Both the position numbers and the translations under genes were made by a program. Below the pieces are notes generated by a model. It was not told the origin of the DNA and made no database searches. It saw only the letters and a program-made list of their open reading frames with translations. Source: Ananas comosus (Eukaryota > Streptophyta > Magnoliopsida > Poales > Bromeliaceae). Taken from it: a DNA stretch of 64,000 nt. The first letter of the stretch is position 1; each line of letters begins with the position of its first letter. Location of the stretch: positions 7,336,736-7,400,735 of the forward strand of contig NC_033637.1 in NCBI RefSeq assembly GCF_001540865.1. Direction: 5' to 3'. Below are positions 23,452 to 32,539 of this stretch, in pieces.

Positions 23452-24003
23452 GGCTACTATGCCTATCGAAAAAGGACTACGTTAGCCTTCCGTTTTTTCT
23501 TTTTTCAGTTTCATTTCGATGTTGCGACTTCAAATCGTCGTATCACGGGGACCGTTAAACGATCTACCAGTATTGGAGTACCGTAAAAATAAATTTATTC
23601 ATTTTTCGCATCATTTGTCACTAGTGATCGAATGGTTCAAAATCATAAAATTCAAATGCCGGTAGTCGAGCCGTTGCAAGTTTAACGGGTAGAAATACCA
23701 AACAACGTGAAATTTTGATAGAAAATTCTTTTGCTATATATAAATAGAACAATCAATATCTTGACTTTAAAATTTAATGTCATATATTATATTTTGTAAT
23801 ATTTATTTCAGCCGTTGATTTTGACCCTCTGTCGTTCACATAGGCCAATCACTTATATCGGTAAATCAAAAATTATTTCTAGTACTTGCGTCAATACTCT
23901 AGATCATTTATACGCTAGGCCGATCGATCGATTTGAAAGTCCGCACATTGAAAACCTAAGCTGGAACACGGAAGGACTCCGTGCTTCCGATAGCATAGTA
24001 GCC
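23452..24003. mobile_element. Foldback MITE, GGCTACTATGC family, 552 bp
   Basis: Ends GGCTACTATGCCTATCG and CGATAGCATAGTAGCC. The interior is of the same long-hairpin type but more mutated. It is flanked by TA-rich tracts. Confidence 0.8.
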
Positions 24004-24095
24004 ATCACCTTAAAATATATTATATTAATATTATAATATAGTATAATACTATATATAATTATATAATATTATATATTATATATATATATAATATA

Positions 24096-25018
24096 TCTAT
24101 ATCTAACTACATTAAAGGAGGGTTTGGGGGAGACCAACAAGGTGACGACGTGTTCCCAAACCCCTTCGCTCTCCCTATATTATAATATATTATATATATA
24201 TATACAGATTTAAAATTTTTATATCAAAATAAAAATTTGAATACTTCCAAATTTAAAGTTTAAAATTTCTAATTTTATATTTTATTTAAATTTTAAATTT
24301 CAGAATTTTACTTATAATATTTATTCTAAAACTTTTAAGCTTTTAAACTTCAAATTTTAAAGTTTTAATTCTAATTTATTTTTATATTTAAATTTAAATT
24401 TTCATTTTTTACTTATATTATTATTTCAATATTATAGCTTCAAGTTTAAATTATTAATCCTCTAACTCTAATGAAATTAATAATTAATTAAATTTATAAT
24501 AATTAGTTTTTATAACAATATAAAATATAATTTATAAATACACAATAATAAATCGCAATATAAAATCTATTTGATAGAGAAATTTAAATCACATAAAATT
24601 TCATTGTATAAAAAAAAATGGAATTTAAGTTTGCAGGTAGTAAATATTTAAAAATATAGCTGTATAAGTGTGTACATAATTAATTTATTAAACAATAACG
24701 TGGTATTTGTTCTACTAAATTTTATTATTTGCCTTCTATTTAATTTATTTTTTAAAATTATTTTGATAGATTTATCTCAAATCCTTATTCATGAATTTTT
24801 ATAAAATAAACTATTGTATAAATTACTTTGCTGCATTATACAATTTTAAATGAACTTTATTTTAAAATCAGATTTAACTATTAAATTATTTTTTATAACT
24901 TTTATTTAATTCATAATTAGATTTATAAGAACTATACATAAAAATAATTACAAAAAACTAAAATTTATTATAAAAATATATTTTAAGTCCGACACATCGC
25001 GCGGCTATTTTCATTAGT
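24096..25018 (+). mobile_element. Candidate non-autonomous Helitron
   Basis: Starts TCTATATCTAACTACATTAA followed by AGGAGGG, a common look for plant Helitron 5' ends. It ends about 10 bases after a GC-rich self-complementary CGCGCG block ('cacatcgcgcggctattttcattagt'), inserted next to A/T. The 3' tetranucleotide is TAGT-like rather than a clean CTRR. The middle is AT-rich and non-coding. Confidence 0.4.
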
Positions 25019-25029
25019 AATTATATATA

Positions 25030-25568
25030 GTGGGTTTACGTATACTTTCGAAAGTACGGGGACCTCCGTGCTCGTAAGTTATTTCGAGATTACTAGGATA
25101 CCAATCGAACGATTCGGCTCTTATTAGTATACTATCCCTTCGGCAACTATCCTAACAAACCAATTTATAATTTTTTGACATCATTTACTGAAGACGATCG
25201 AAAGGTCCAAAAGATGAAACTATTTTAATGGCCGATTGCGGCACGTTTTGAAGTTAACGCGTAGTAGTATCAAATACATGAAAATTGATAGACAAATCAC
25301 TTAACGTTCAATTACAAGATCAATACTTCCGATTCGAAATGTGAGTCTTTATCAAGTTTTTTATGAATTTTCAATTTCAACCGTTCATATTGAGTTACTT
25401 ATTCACTAGGCAAACGAAGTCAAAAAATAGTGAAATTGCGTTCTAAATAAGTTTCCACTATAGCGAGATCATGTCTAACAGAACCCGATTCGCAATCGCA
25501 CGTCCCATCATCGAAAATACTTACAAGTACGGAGGCCTCCGTACATCTCGGAAAGCATAGGAGCCTAC
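25030..25568. mobile_element. Foldback MITE, diverged, about 540 bp
   Basis: The left end 'gggtttacgtatactttcga' and the right end 'cggaaagcatagGAGCCTAC' are imperfect inverted copies, with 'gtacggggacctccgtgc' answered by 'gtacggaggcctccgtac'. It has the same internal layout as its neighbours. Confidence 0.7.
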
Positions 25569-25613
25569 CTTTATATAATTAACTATTATATATATATAGT
25601 ATATATATTATAC

Positions 25614-26146
25614 TGAGTCTAAATGCTTCGATAGCAAACACTCTGTGTCACCCATTTGTTTTGCGATGATGGAGCTTTCAAATCGACGATCCGCACCGTT
25701 GAATATGATCTATGCCACTTGAAGTATCTAGAAATCAAATTTCAAATCTTTTTTACATCATTGACCTAATGATCAAAGGGTTTTAAACTTTATAATTTTA
25801 ATGGTAGATATGAGGCATTTTCTCGTTTAACGGTGTAAAGCTATCCAAATCAATTGAATTTTGGTTAGAAAATTTTTTAAACTATTTAGAATAAGATCTA
25901 TACTCTTGATCTTGATTATAAAATTTCTATCATCACTTTTTAGAGGATATTCATTTTCAGCCGTTCATTTTTACGCCGACTTGATGGACAAGAGAACAAT
26001 ATCGAAAAAGCATAAAATTTGATTTCTAGATACTTCAAGTGGTATAGATCATGTTAACGGTGCTGATCGTCGATTTGGAGGCTCCATCATCGAAAACAAA
26101 TGGGTGGCAACGGAGCCCGTTTGCTACCGATAGTATTCCAGCTCAA
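25614..26146. mobile_element. Foldback MITE, diverged, about 530 bp
   Basis: The ends 'gagtctaaatgcttcgatag' and 'ctaccgatagtattccagctc' are inverted. 'ggagctttcaaatcgacgat' on the left answers 'gtcgatttggaggctcc' on the right. It is followed by a (CT)n(TA)n(GA)n palindrome at 26147-26180. Confidence 0.7.
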
Positions 26147-26183
26147 CTCTCTCTCTCTATATATATATAGAGAGAGAGAGTAG

Positions 26184-26433
26184 GGCTACTGTGTTATTAA
26201 GAGCACAACAACCCTTATGCTCCTAACTTCTTAACCATTCATCAATTTTGATGGATGGCTATGATGAGAGAGAAAAACAAAAAGAGAGAGAAATTAGATG
26301 TCTCAATTTCTCTTCTTTTTAAATTTTTTCTCAATTTTTCTTCTCCCTCTCATCCTAATCACTCATCAAAGTTGATGAATGGTTAGAAAATTAGGAGCAC
26401 AAGGGCTGCTATACTCTTAATAACACATTAGCC
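26184..26433. mobile_element. Short foldback MITE, 250 bp
   Basis: Ends GGCTACTGTGTTATTAAGAG and CTTAATAACACATTAGCC. The body has 'ctcctaacttcttaaccatt' against 'ggttagaaaattaggag'. It is flanked by (CT)n/(TA)n. Confidence 0.75.
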
Positions 26434-26473
26434 GTGCTCTTTCTTTCTTTCTCTATATATATAAAGAGGGAGA

Positions 26474-26925
26474 GTTCGGCTACTATACTTTTCTGAGTAT
26501 AAGACTACTTTGGACTCATAAGTTTTCGGCCGTTAGTGTAAGGACTGAGATTTTTGCAGTGTAGCTAAACTCTCAGTCAACAATGTTTTTGTGTGTAATT
26601 TAATTACAAAAGCACTCGTCAAGTTTCGGGCGAAAACGAGTTAAAACGAAAATTCTACGCGATTTCCAAGTTTCACTTAAAGTGAATAGTAACTCGATTT
26701 TCCGGAGAAGCCGCGGTGAGAAGTTGGCTTCTGGCTCGTANGAACTTTGTATTTGTGGCGGGTCTGTACGCCGCGTGGGCCAGGTTGAAAAAAAAAAAAA
26801 AGGCACGTTTTCCGCAACTCTGTTTTAAAAAGGCTTTTAAAATCGGCCCCGGGGCATGACAGTTAGATCTATCCTATTAACTATTTTCACCTATTGGATT
26901 ATGCTATTCAACCAACTACCCACTA
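26474..26925. mobile_element. Short foldback MITE split by a solo LTR and truncated
   Basis: The left tip GGCTACTATACTTTTCTGAG begins at about 26477. The body stops at 26536, where a solo LTR was inserted, and resumes after the duplicated GTTAG at 26867. The phrases 'gttagatctatcc' and 'tatgctattcaacca' match the reverse of the MITE at 5223-5440. The right part is missing where copia element C1 begins (about 26926). Confidence 0.7.
26537..26861 (+). repeat. Solo LTR shown collapsed, with a one-base N
   Basis: TGTAAGGACTGAG...GGGGCATGACA is flanked by the perfect duplication GTTAG (26532-26536 and 26862-26866). The left 200 bases match the start of the LTR at 10530 ('ggactgagattttt', 'cttaaagtgaatagtaac'). 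The last 115 match its end ('tttgtatttgtggcg', 'ggggcatgaca'). The N at 26741 sits exactly where the middle of that LTR (over 2 kb) is missing, so the assembled length is not the true one. Confidence 0.88.
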
Positions 26926-28033
26926 GAGGATTACGTAAAGGCCATTGAGGAGCAATTTATCAACTTCGATAAAGTTTTGGCAAGCACGCTGATGAAATGA
27001 CTTTTAGGAATCAAGTACAAGTGAGCCAAGGGTGTGCGCGAGCGTGTCATGGAGATGCAGAATATAGTAGTTCAACTAAAGGCATTAAAAGTTGAAATCT
27101 ACAACACCTTCTTAGTCCATCTTATTATAACTCAATACCATCTGAGTTTGATCCCTTTAAGATCTCCTATAACACACATAAATGAATTATTAACTATGTG
27201 TGTTCAAAAAGATGAGAGACTTAAGCAGGAGAAGCCGGAGATTATAACAGAATCTATTATTTTGGTGACTAAGCACAGAGGAGGAAAGAGTAAGAGTGCC
27301 TCTAATTACAAGAAGTCGATCAGATAAGTTGCCAATAAAGAATTATGGCAAAAAGGATTAATACTACTTTTGTAAAATAAAAAGGCACATGAAAAGAGAT
27401 TGCTTGAAGTATAAAACTTGTCTTGAAAAAAAAGATATTGAAAATATCTATATTTGTTATAAATCTCATTTAGTTAATGTTCCTAAAAACACCTGGTGGA
27501 TTGACTCTGACATTACTGTACGTATCTCAAATACCATGTAGAGCTTTCACAGCCTAAAGATGCTAAAGCCAAATGAAAAGATTTTAATTAGTAGAGAAGG
27601 AAATAAATCTCAAGTTGATGTCGTAGAAAACATCAGTTTAGAACTTAGTACTGGTTTTGTACTTGAACTTGAGGATACTTTTTATGTTCCCAAATTTTCT
27701 GAAAATTTAGTTTCTGTTTCTAAATTGAGAAATAAATATTTCAAGTTTTTATTTGAGAACGAATCTTTTATTATCTTCTCCGATAATGTTATTGTTGGCA
27801 GTTGTTTGGTATATGATTTGTACAAATTTAATTTGAGTCAATCCTTTGAGAATAACTTTAATGTTGAGCAAAGTATTGGTGTTAAAAGGAACATTCTTAA
27901 AGAAAACTCATCTTATTTTTGGCACAAGCGTTTAGCTCAAATTTTTTTAAAGAGAATAAAGAGATTGGTAAAAGAAAAGATCTTACAAGATCTTGACTTA
28001 ACCGATTTTGTTACTTGTGTGGAATGCATAAAG
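26926..28033 (+). pseudogene. C1 copia gag, protease and GAG-pre-integrase region
   Basis: Partial gag (KAIEEQFINFDK, then RERVMEMQNIVVQLKALKVEI, 26940-27327) leads to a zinc knuckle at 27361-27410. Its first Cys reads Tyr (YYFCKIKRHMKRDC). Next is the protease motif WWIDSDIT (27496 on), where the consensus is WWIDSGAT. The 27560-28060 frame carries the typical LEDTFYVPKFSENLVSVSKL block. It then carries the pre-integrase block (YFWHKRLAQI, FVTCVECIKG), where the foldback at 28034 interrupts it. A stop lies at about 27539. These proteins would form the particle and cut the polyprotein, but this copy is inactive. Confidence 0.82.
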
Positions 28034-28339
28034 GGACTTTTTTTGCATTTAGCCCCCTGACAAATTTTTATTTTAAAAATAGCCCTGTCAAAATTTAATT
28101 TGCAAAAATGGCCCTGGGCCTACCACGCAGGCGCCATGTCAGCGCCACGCGGGCGTTGCCAGGGCCAATGTGTTAAGTTAAACACGGTGAACCATTCACC
28201 ATGTTTAGACACGGTGAATGATTTACCGTGTTTAGTATGTATATTTTGTATGTTGAAAAGAGGAATATGGAGTAGGGATGTCAATAGGTATGGATATTCG
28301 AAATATTATCCGAACCCAAACCCGAATAAATTATATATA

Positions 28340-28464
28340 TATATACATAATTTATTTTTATTTATTTATACAATATATAAAATATTTAATCGCTGGATGA
28401 AGATCTAAGGAACGGTTAAATATTTTATATATTGTATAAATAAATAAAAATAAATTATGTATAT
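28340..28464. repeat. Hairpin with 50 bp arms inside the Mutator-like element
   Basis: The left arm 'atatacataatttattttta...aatatttaa' (28340-28389) and the right arm (28416-28464) are nearly perfect inverted copies. The loop is about 25 bases ('tcgctggatgaagatctaag'). Confidence 0.8.
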
Positions 28465-28631
28465 GTAACGCCCCGGGACCCGGCATAGGCCCTGCCCGGT
28501 ACGTGCCCAGACCCGCCATATGCCTGCACATATAAGGCGTCTACAACAAAGAGATATGACGATAAGAATAAACAATAACTACGATATCAGAGCAAGTATA
28601 CAGCTAAGTTCCATCAACAAGCGGAAATATA
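28464..28631 (-). repeat. LTR start fragment ended by an N
   Basis: TGTAACGCCCCGGGACC... resembles the outer start of the LTR at 58277 (TGTCACGCCCCGGGACC), including 'cgccatatg.ctgcacatata', 'aaggcgtcta' and 'gatatcagagc'. It stops at the N at 28632, after which TA repeat resumes. This suggests an LTR or whole element whose main part was lost in assembly. Confidence 0.7.
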
Positions 28632-28948
28632 NTATATATATATATATATAATTTATTCGGGTTTCGGTTCGGATAATATTTCGGATATCCATACCTATTG
28701 ACATCCCTATTCCCTATTCCTCTTTTCAATATATAAAATATACGTAGTAAACACGGTGAACCATTCACCGTGTCTAAACACAGTGAATGGTTCACTGTGT
28801 TTAACTAAACACATTGGCTCTGGCCCCGCCCGCGTGTCGCTGACGTGGCGCTTGCGTGGCAGGCGCAGGGCCATTTTTGCAAATTAAATTTTAAGAAGGC
28901 TATTTTTAAAATAAAAATTTGCCAGGGGGCTATATGCAAAAAAAGCCC

Positions 28949-30671
28949 TGCATAAAGGGGAAGCATACCAACACAAATACTATTAAAGATGCCAGAAGGA
29001 TTTTTGAAATTCTTGAGATCATACATACAGATATCTGTGGACATTTTCCTACTCATTGTTTCAATAGTTAGAGATATTTTATCTTATTTATTGTTGACCA
29101 TTCGAGATATAAGTATCTCTATCTCTTATTTGATAAAGCTGAGGTGCTTGATATTTTCAAAGCTTATAAGGTTGAGGTGGAGAAACGATTGATAGGAAAA
29201 TCAAGATTGTGAGGTCTGACAGAGGGGTGAGTACTATAGAAGGTATACGAATAAAGGTCGAATAGCCGGTCCATTTGCTCAATTTCTTGAAAGTGAAGGC
29301 AGCATTTTGCAGTATACGCTACCTGACATGCCCCAACAAAATGGCATTGTCGAAGGAAGGAATAGAATACTCATGGATATGGTAATGATTTTCTTGAGGA
29401 TTTTGAAGCAAAATGGCATTGCCCCAGCAAATTTCTTGAGGATTTTGAAGCAAGTAGAAGTGTTGTTTTTCAAAAGATGGATTTTGAGAAAATGAGGGAC
29501 TCAACTAATTATCCATCAATAGATAATCATTTAGTTGCTCTTCCAAAAGATCAATTTGACTATACTAGAGATCAACTAATTTTGGAGAACGAAAATGCTG
29601 AACCAGTTGAACCTTCCCATGAAGAGCTGTTCCAAGTAGAACAAATAATTATAGAGCAAACTGCACAGAATAATAAAAATCTATAGGAAAAAGTTGGCTT
29701 AAAAAGATTCTCAAGACAAAAGAGATTGGCAATTCTTGATGCTTATGTAGTTTATTTTAAGATGTCTGACTTTGATGTCGGATACCATAGAGACCCATAG
29801 ATGTTTCCAGAGGCCATACAGGAAGATAAATTCTCCTTATGGTATGATGTTATGAAATAAGAGATGAAATCTATAGCGGATAACAAAGTTTGGAATCTCA
29901 TTGAGTTACCACAAGGAGTCAAACTTGTTGGTGTAAATGGGTCTTCAAGACCAAAAGAGACTATTTAGATAATATAGAATGATATAAGGCTAGACTTGTT
30001 GCTAAAGATTTCACTCAGGAGGAAGGAATTGATTATCATGAAAACTTCTCTCCGATATCCAAGAAGGATTCATTAAGAATTATCATGACTTTAGTAGCTC
30101 ATTTTGATTTGGTTTTATATCAGATGGATGTGAAAATGATATTTCTAAATGGGGATATAAAAGAGATAGTCTATATGCAGCAGCTCGAAGGTTTTAGCAC
30201 AGATGAAAATAATACCTTGTTTGTAGACTAAAGAAGTCTATATGTAGACTTAAATAGGCTTTTCCGCCAGTGGTGTATCATGTTCCATAATGTAAGTATT
30301 ACATTCGGTTTCATAAAAAATATTGCGTACCAGTACATATACCTTAAGATTAGTAGGAGTAACTATATTTTTTTAGTCCTGTATGTGGATGACATTCTAC
30401 TTGCAAATAGTGATTTAAGTTTGCTTAAAGAGATCAAAGATTTTCTTTCTAAGAACTTTGAGATGTAGGATATGGGTGAAGCTTTTTATGTCATGGGTAT
30501 AAAGATTCACAGAAGTACATCTCAAAAAATTTTGGATCTATCCCAGAAAGCCTACATCGAAAGAGTTCTAGAAAGTTTTAATATGGTAAATTGTGCACCT
30601 ACAGTTACGCCTATTGTAAAAAGTGACGAATTCAATTGGAAACAGTGTCCGCAGAATGATTTAGAGAGAGA
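28949..30671 (+). pseudogene. C1 copia integrase and reverse transcriptase
   Basis: The frame resumes with IKGKHTNTIKDARRIFEILEIIHTDICG, where the Asp of HTDICG is the first integrase catalytic residue. Integrase is then badly broken (29070-29500), with a local repeat of 'ttcttgaggattttgaagca' at 29391 and 29431. The RT part gives KWVFKTKRDY, YKARLVAKDFTQEEGIDYHE, YQMDVKMIFLNGDI and YVDDILLA (30382-30405), so the YVDD box is intact. Near the end AYIERVLESFNM precedes the break at 30671, where M2 starts. At least three stops occur in RT (for example at 29965 and 30229). Confidence 0.83.
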
Positions 30672-31158
30672 TGTCACGGACTTAACCAAAATCGCTCGTT
30701 AGCCCGTGCGACGCCCGCCTTCCTGCTCGAAGATGGGCAAGCCTACCTCTCTACTTGCACCTTGTTACGCCCTATTCGCCCTAGACTAAGTACAAGAGAG
30801 AGAGTTTGAGGAATGTTGTATATTGATTGAAGTTGAAAGTACAACTGATTTTCCTCAATAAGAGGGGGTGGAAGCCATATCCTTATATAGGCCACTCGCC
30901 ACCCAAGCTGCGAATAAAAAGGCGCCAAGTGGCGCATAACTACAAGGCAAAGAGGGGAGCTACATATTCCCAAGAGACTACAATTATTGCCCACCTAGAA
31001 ACTCTAAGGGACCCTTGACCCTTCGGCATCCGCACCATTAGTCTTGAGATTCACGTAGAAGCTTCTAGAACGCCCCAACAAAACCTCTGACAAAATGCTC
31101 CTTCGGAGAATGGTCCACTGTCAAGGAGAAGTCAGCGAAAAACATTTTGTCCGTGACA
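30672..31158 (-). repeat. 3' LTR of M2
   Basis: A 487 bp sequence, TGTCACGGACTT...TCCGTGACA, the pair of 50459-50949. On the minus strand a TATATAAG box lies at 30882-30889. Confidence 0.9.
30882..30889 (-). promoter_or_regulatory. TATA box in M2 3' LTR
   Basis: The minus strand reads TATATAAG. The same place in the right LTR (about 50672-50679, 'ccttatatagg') also has it, as expected of a U3 promoter. Confidence 0.6.
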
Positions 31159-31170
31159 CCCTCCCCCACC
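31159..31170 (-). promoter_or_regulatory. Polypurine tract of M2
   Basis: The minus strand reads GGTGGGGGAGGG directly before the 3' LTR start. This is the plus-strand primer position in LTR elements. Confidence 0.8.
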
Positions 31171-31319
31171 TAATGCGCAGACGCCCTCGTCGCGCGTCGA
31201 GTGGCTCCCTGTCCGCATATCCTTCCGCGCGATCCATTGTGCCTTCTCGCGCGATCGGCCCCGTGCCTTGTTCCTGTAGTCCGCATCTGCCCCGCACTAG
31301 CACCGAGTGTCTTGCCCTT

Positions 31320-32423
31320 CTAATTAAGTGCACCGGCGAATTCGCTGTGCGAAGAATCCGCCGGATATGCATGTCCTCCGCGACACGCACGTGGACTATG
31401 CCAAGGCGCAGAACGCCCCTTGGACTTCTCGGACTTCTGCTTGACAGAATGACTTGCACTTTGGTTGGGCGCTGGCTGCTTCCGTGCCGCATGAGACTTG
31501 ACAGTCTCTCCGCTGCTTAGGCTTTCTTCCTCGAGGTCCTCAGCCTTCCCGCGCTTCACCTCCTCGCAAAGCTGCAGGGCTGTTAGAGTTGGATCCTTCG
31601 TCGGCTCGCCTGGACACATCGGAACCATACACGGTGCTGTCTCGTCCAGGAAGCTCATCACCCACAAGTGTGGTGTAGGCTCCACCTTCGACGAAATAAG
31701 GAAGTCCATCTCGAAGATCACTCCGAAGTCATCGAGCGATCCAACAGTGAGATTGGCCTTGCCCCTCCACAGGCCGATGGCTATCTCCACGCCATTGGCA
31801 ACTCCCGCGATTGAGTTGACCGCTTTGATGCGGCTCACATCCTTCTCGAGTGTGAGGCCCAACCGCTTGGCCTTCACCTCCGCGACAAAGTTGTGCGTCG
31901 CGCCGGTGTCGATCATCGCCCGCGTGGTCCTCCCATTGATGATCAAATTGACGAACATAAGCTCCCTCATGCGGAGCTTGTCACCGCTTGGCTGATCGCG
32001 AACTGTGTTGACGAGCCTTAGCGCGCCCATCCTCGGCAACTCGACCACGTCGTCGTCCTCGCCCTCAGTGGCTTGGACCGTAGCAACCTGCTTTCCCTTG
32101 TGGTTGCCCCTCTTTGGGCAGTCCCGTGCCCAATAGTTCTCGCCGCAAACGTAACAAGAGATCTTTGCAGGCGGCAGGGCGGGATTATGCCGTTGCTTTC
32201 TTACATCATGGTTTGGCTTGTGCCCCTTTGCACCCCCTGGATCGCCGTGCCCTCCCCCACCTTTGGCCTTGCTCGCCATTGGTGGTTCACCTCGATCGCC
32301 CTCGGTTTGCTCCCGCTCAGGCAATTTCTCCGCCAAAGGAATCGCCGAGTTTAGCTCCTTCATATCTCGTGCCACGAGCTCTTTGTTTACCCACGGCTGA
32401 AGGCTATCTAGGAAGAAGAATAG
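31320..32423 (-). pseudogene. M2 gag C-terminus, zinc knuckle and aspartic protease
   Basis: The longest open stretch of the family, minus strand. It runs from the capsid tail (FLDSLQPWVNKELVARDMKELNSAIPLAEKL) through a basic linker to a knuckle CYVCGENYWARDC (expected His reads Tyr). Then comes ELPRMGALRLVN and the protease AMIDTGATHNFVAE (catalytic Asp present), with the later block VGSLDDFGVIFEMDFL. A 110-residue hydrophilic tail with no RT homology ends at the TAA at 31320. In gypsy pol genes the protease is followed by RT; here nothing follows. The upstream end is a duplication junction at 32424, so this is not a complete gene. Confidence 0.85.
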
Positions 32424-32539
32424 CAACCTGCTTTCCCTTGTGGTTGCCCCTCTTTGGTCAGTCCTGCGCCCAATGGTTCTCGCTGCAAACATAACAAGAA
32501 ATCTTTGCAAGCGTCGGTGTGGGATTCTGCAGTTGCTTT
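32083..32539 (-). repeat. Start of a roughly 345 bp tandem duplication within M2 gag
   Basis: The segment 32083-32424 (beginning CAACCTGCTTTCCC, ending GAAGAATAG) starts again at 32425. The second copy is cut into three pieces by later inserts: 32425-32539, 46942-47123 and 49576-49618. The copies differ at many positions ('tttgggcagtcccgtgccca' against 'tttggtcagtcctgcgccca'), so the event is old or joined two different elements. Both later insertions (gypsy G and the solo LTR) are in the second copy. Confidence 0.75.

Larger units (their letters stand above)
28034..28948. mobile_element. Mutator-like foldback element with about 300 bp inverted repeats
   Basis: The ends GGACTTTTTTTGCA and TGCAAAAAAAGCCC are inverted, and the symmetry continues for about 300 bases on each side ('tagccccctgacaaattttt' against 'aaatttgccagggggcta', then 'acacggtgaaccattcacc', then 'gggatgtcaataggtatgga'). 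A 9-bp duplication TGCATAAAG (28025-28033 and 28949-28957) lies within the copia codons for CIKGK, which read on unbroken once the insert is removed. Nine-base duplications and long inverted ends are the mark of Mutator-like elements. No transposase is visible. The centre holds a further hairpin and part of an LTR. Confidence 0.88.

Noticed and set aside
24090..24190. Possible small hairpin RNA gene ('ggtttgggg...ccccttcgctct')
   Set aside because: Pairing is short and imperfect, and the segment fits the 5' part of a Helitron-like element better.
31095..32494. Several plus-strand frames of 90-165 residues
   Set aside because: They are antisense to the M2 gag-protease coding frame, which has clear protease and zinc-knuckle motifs.
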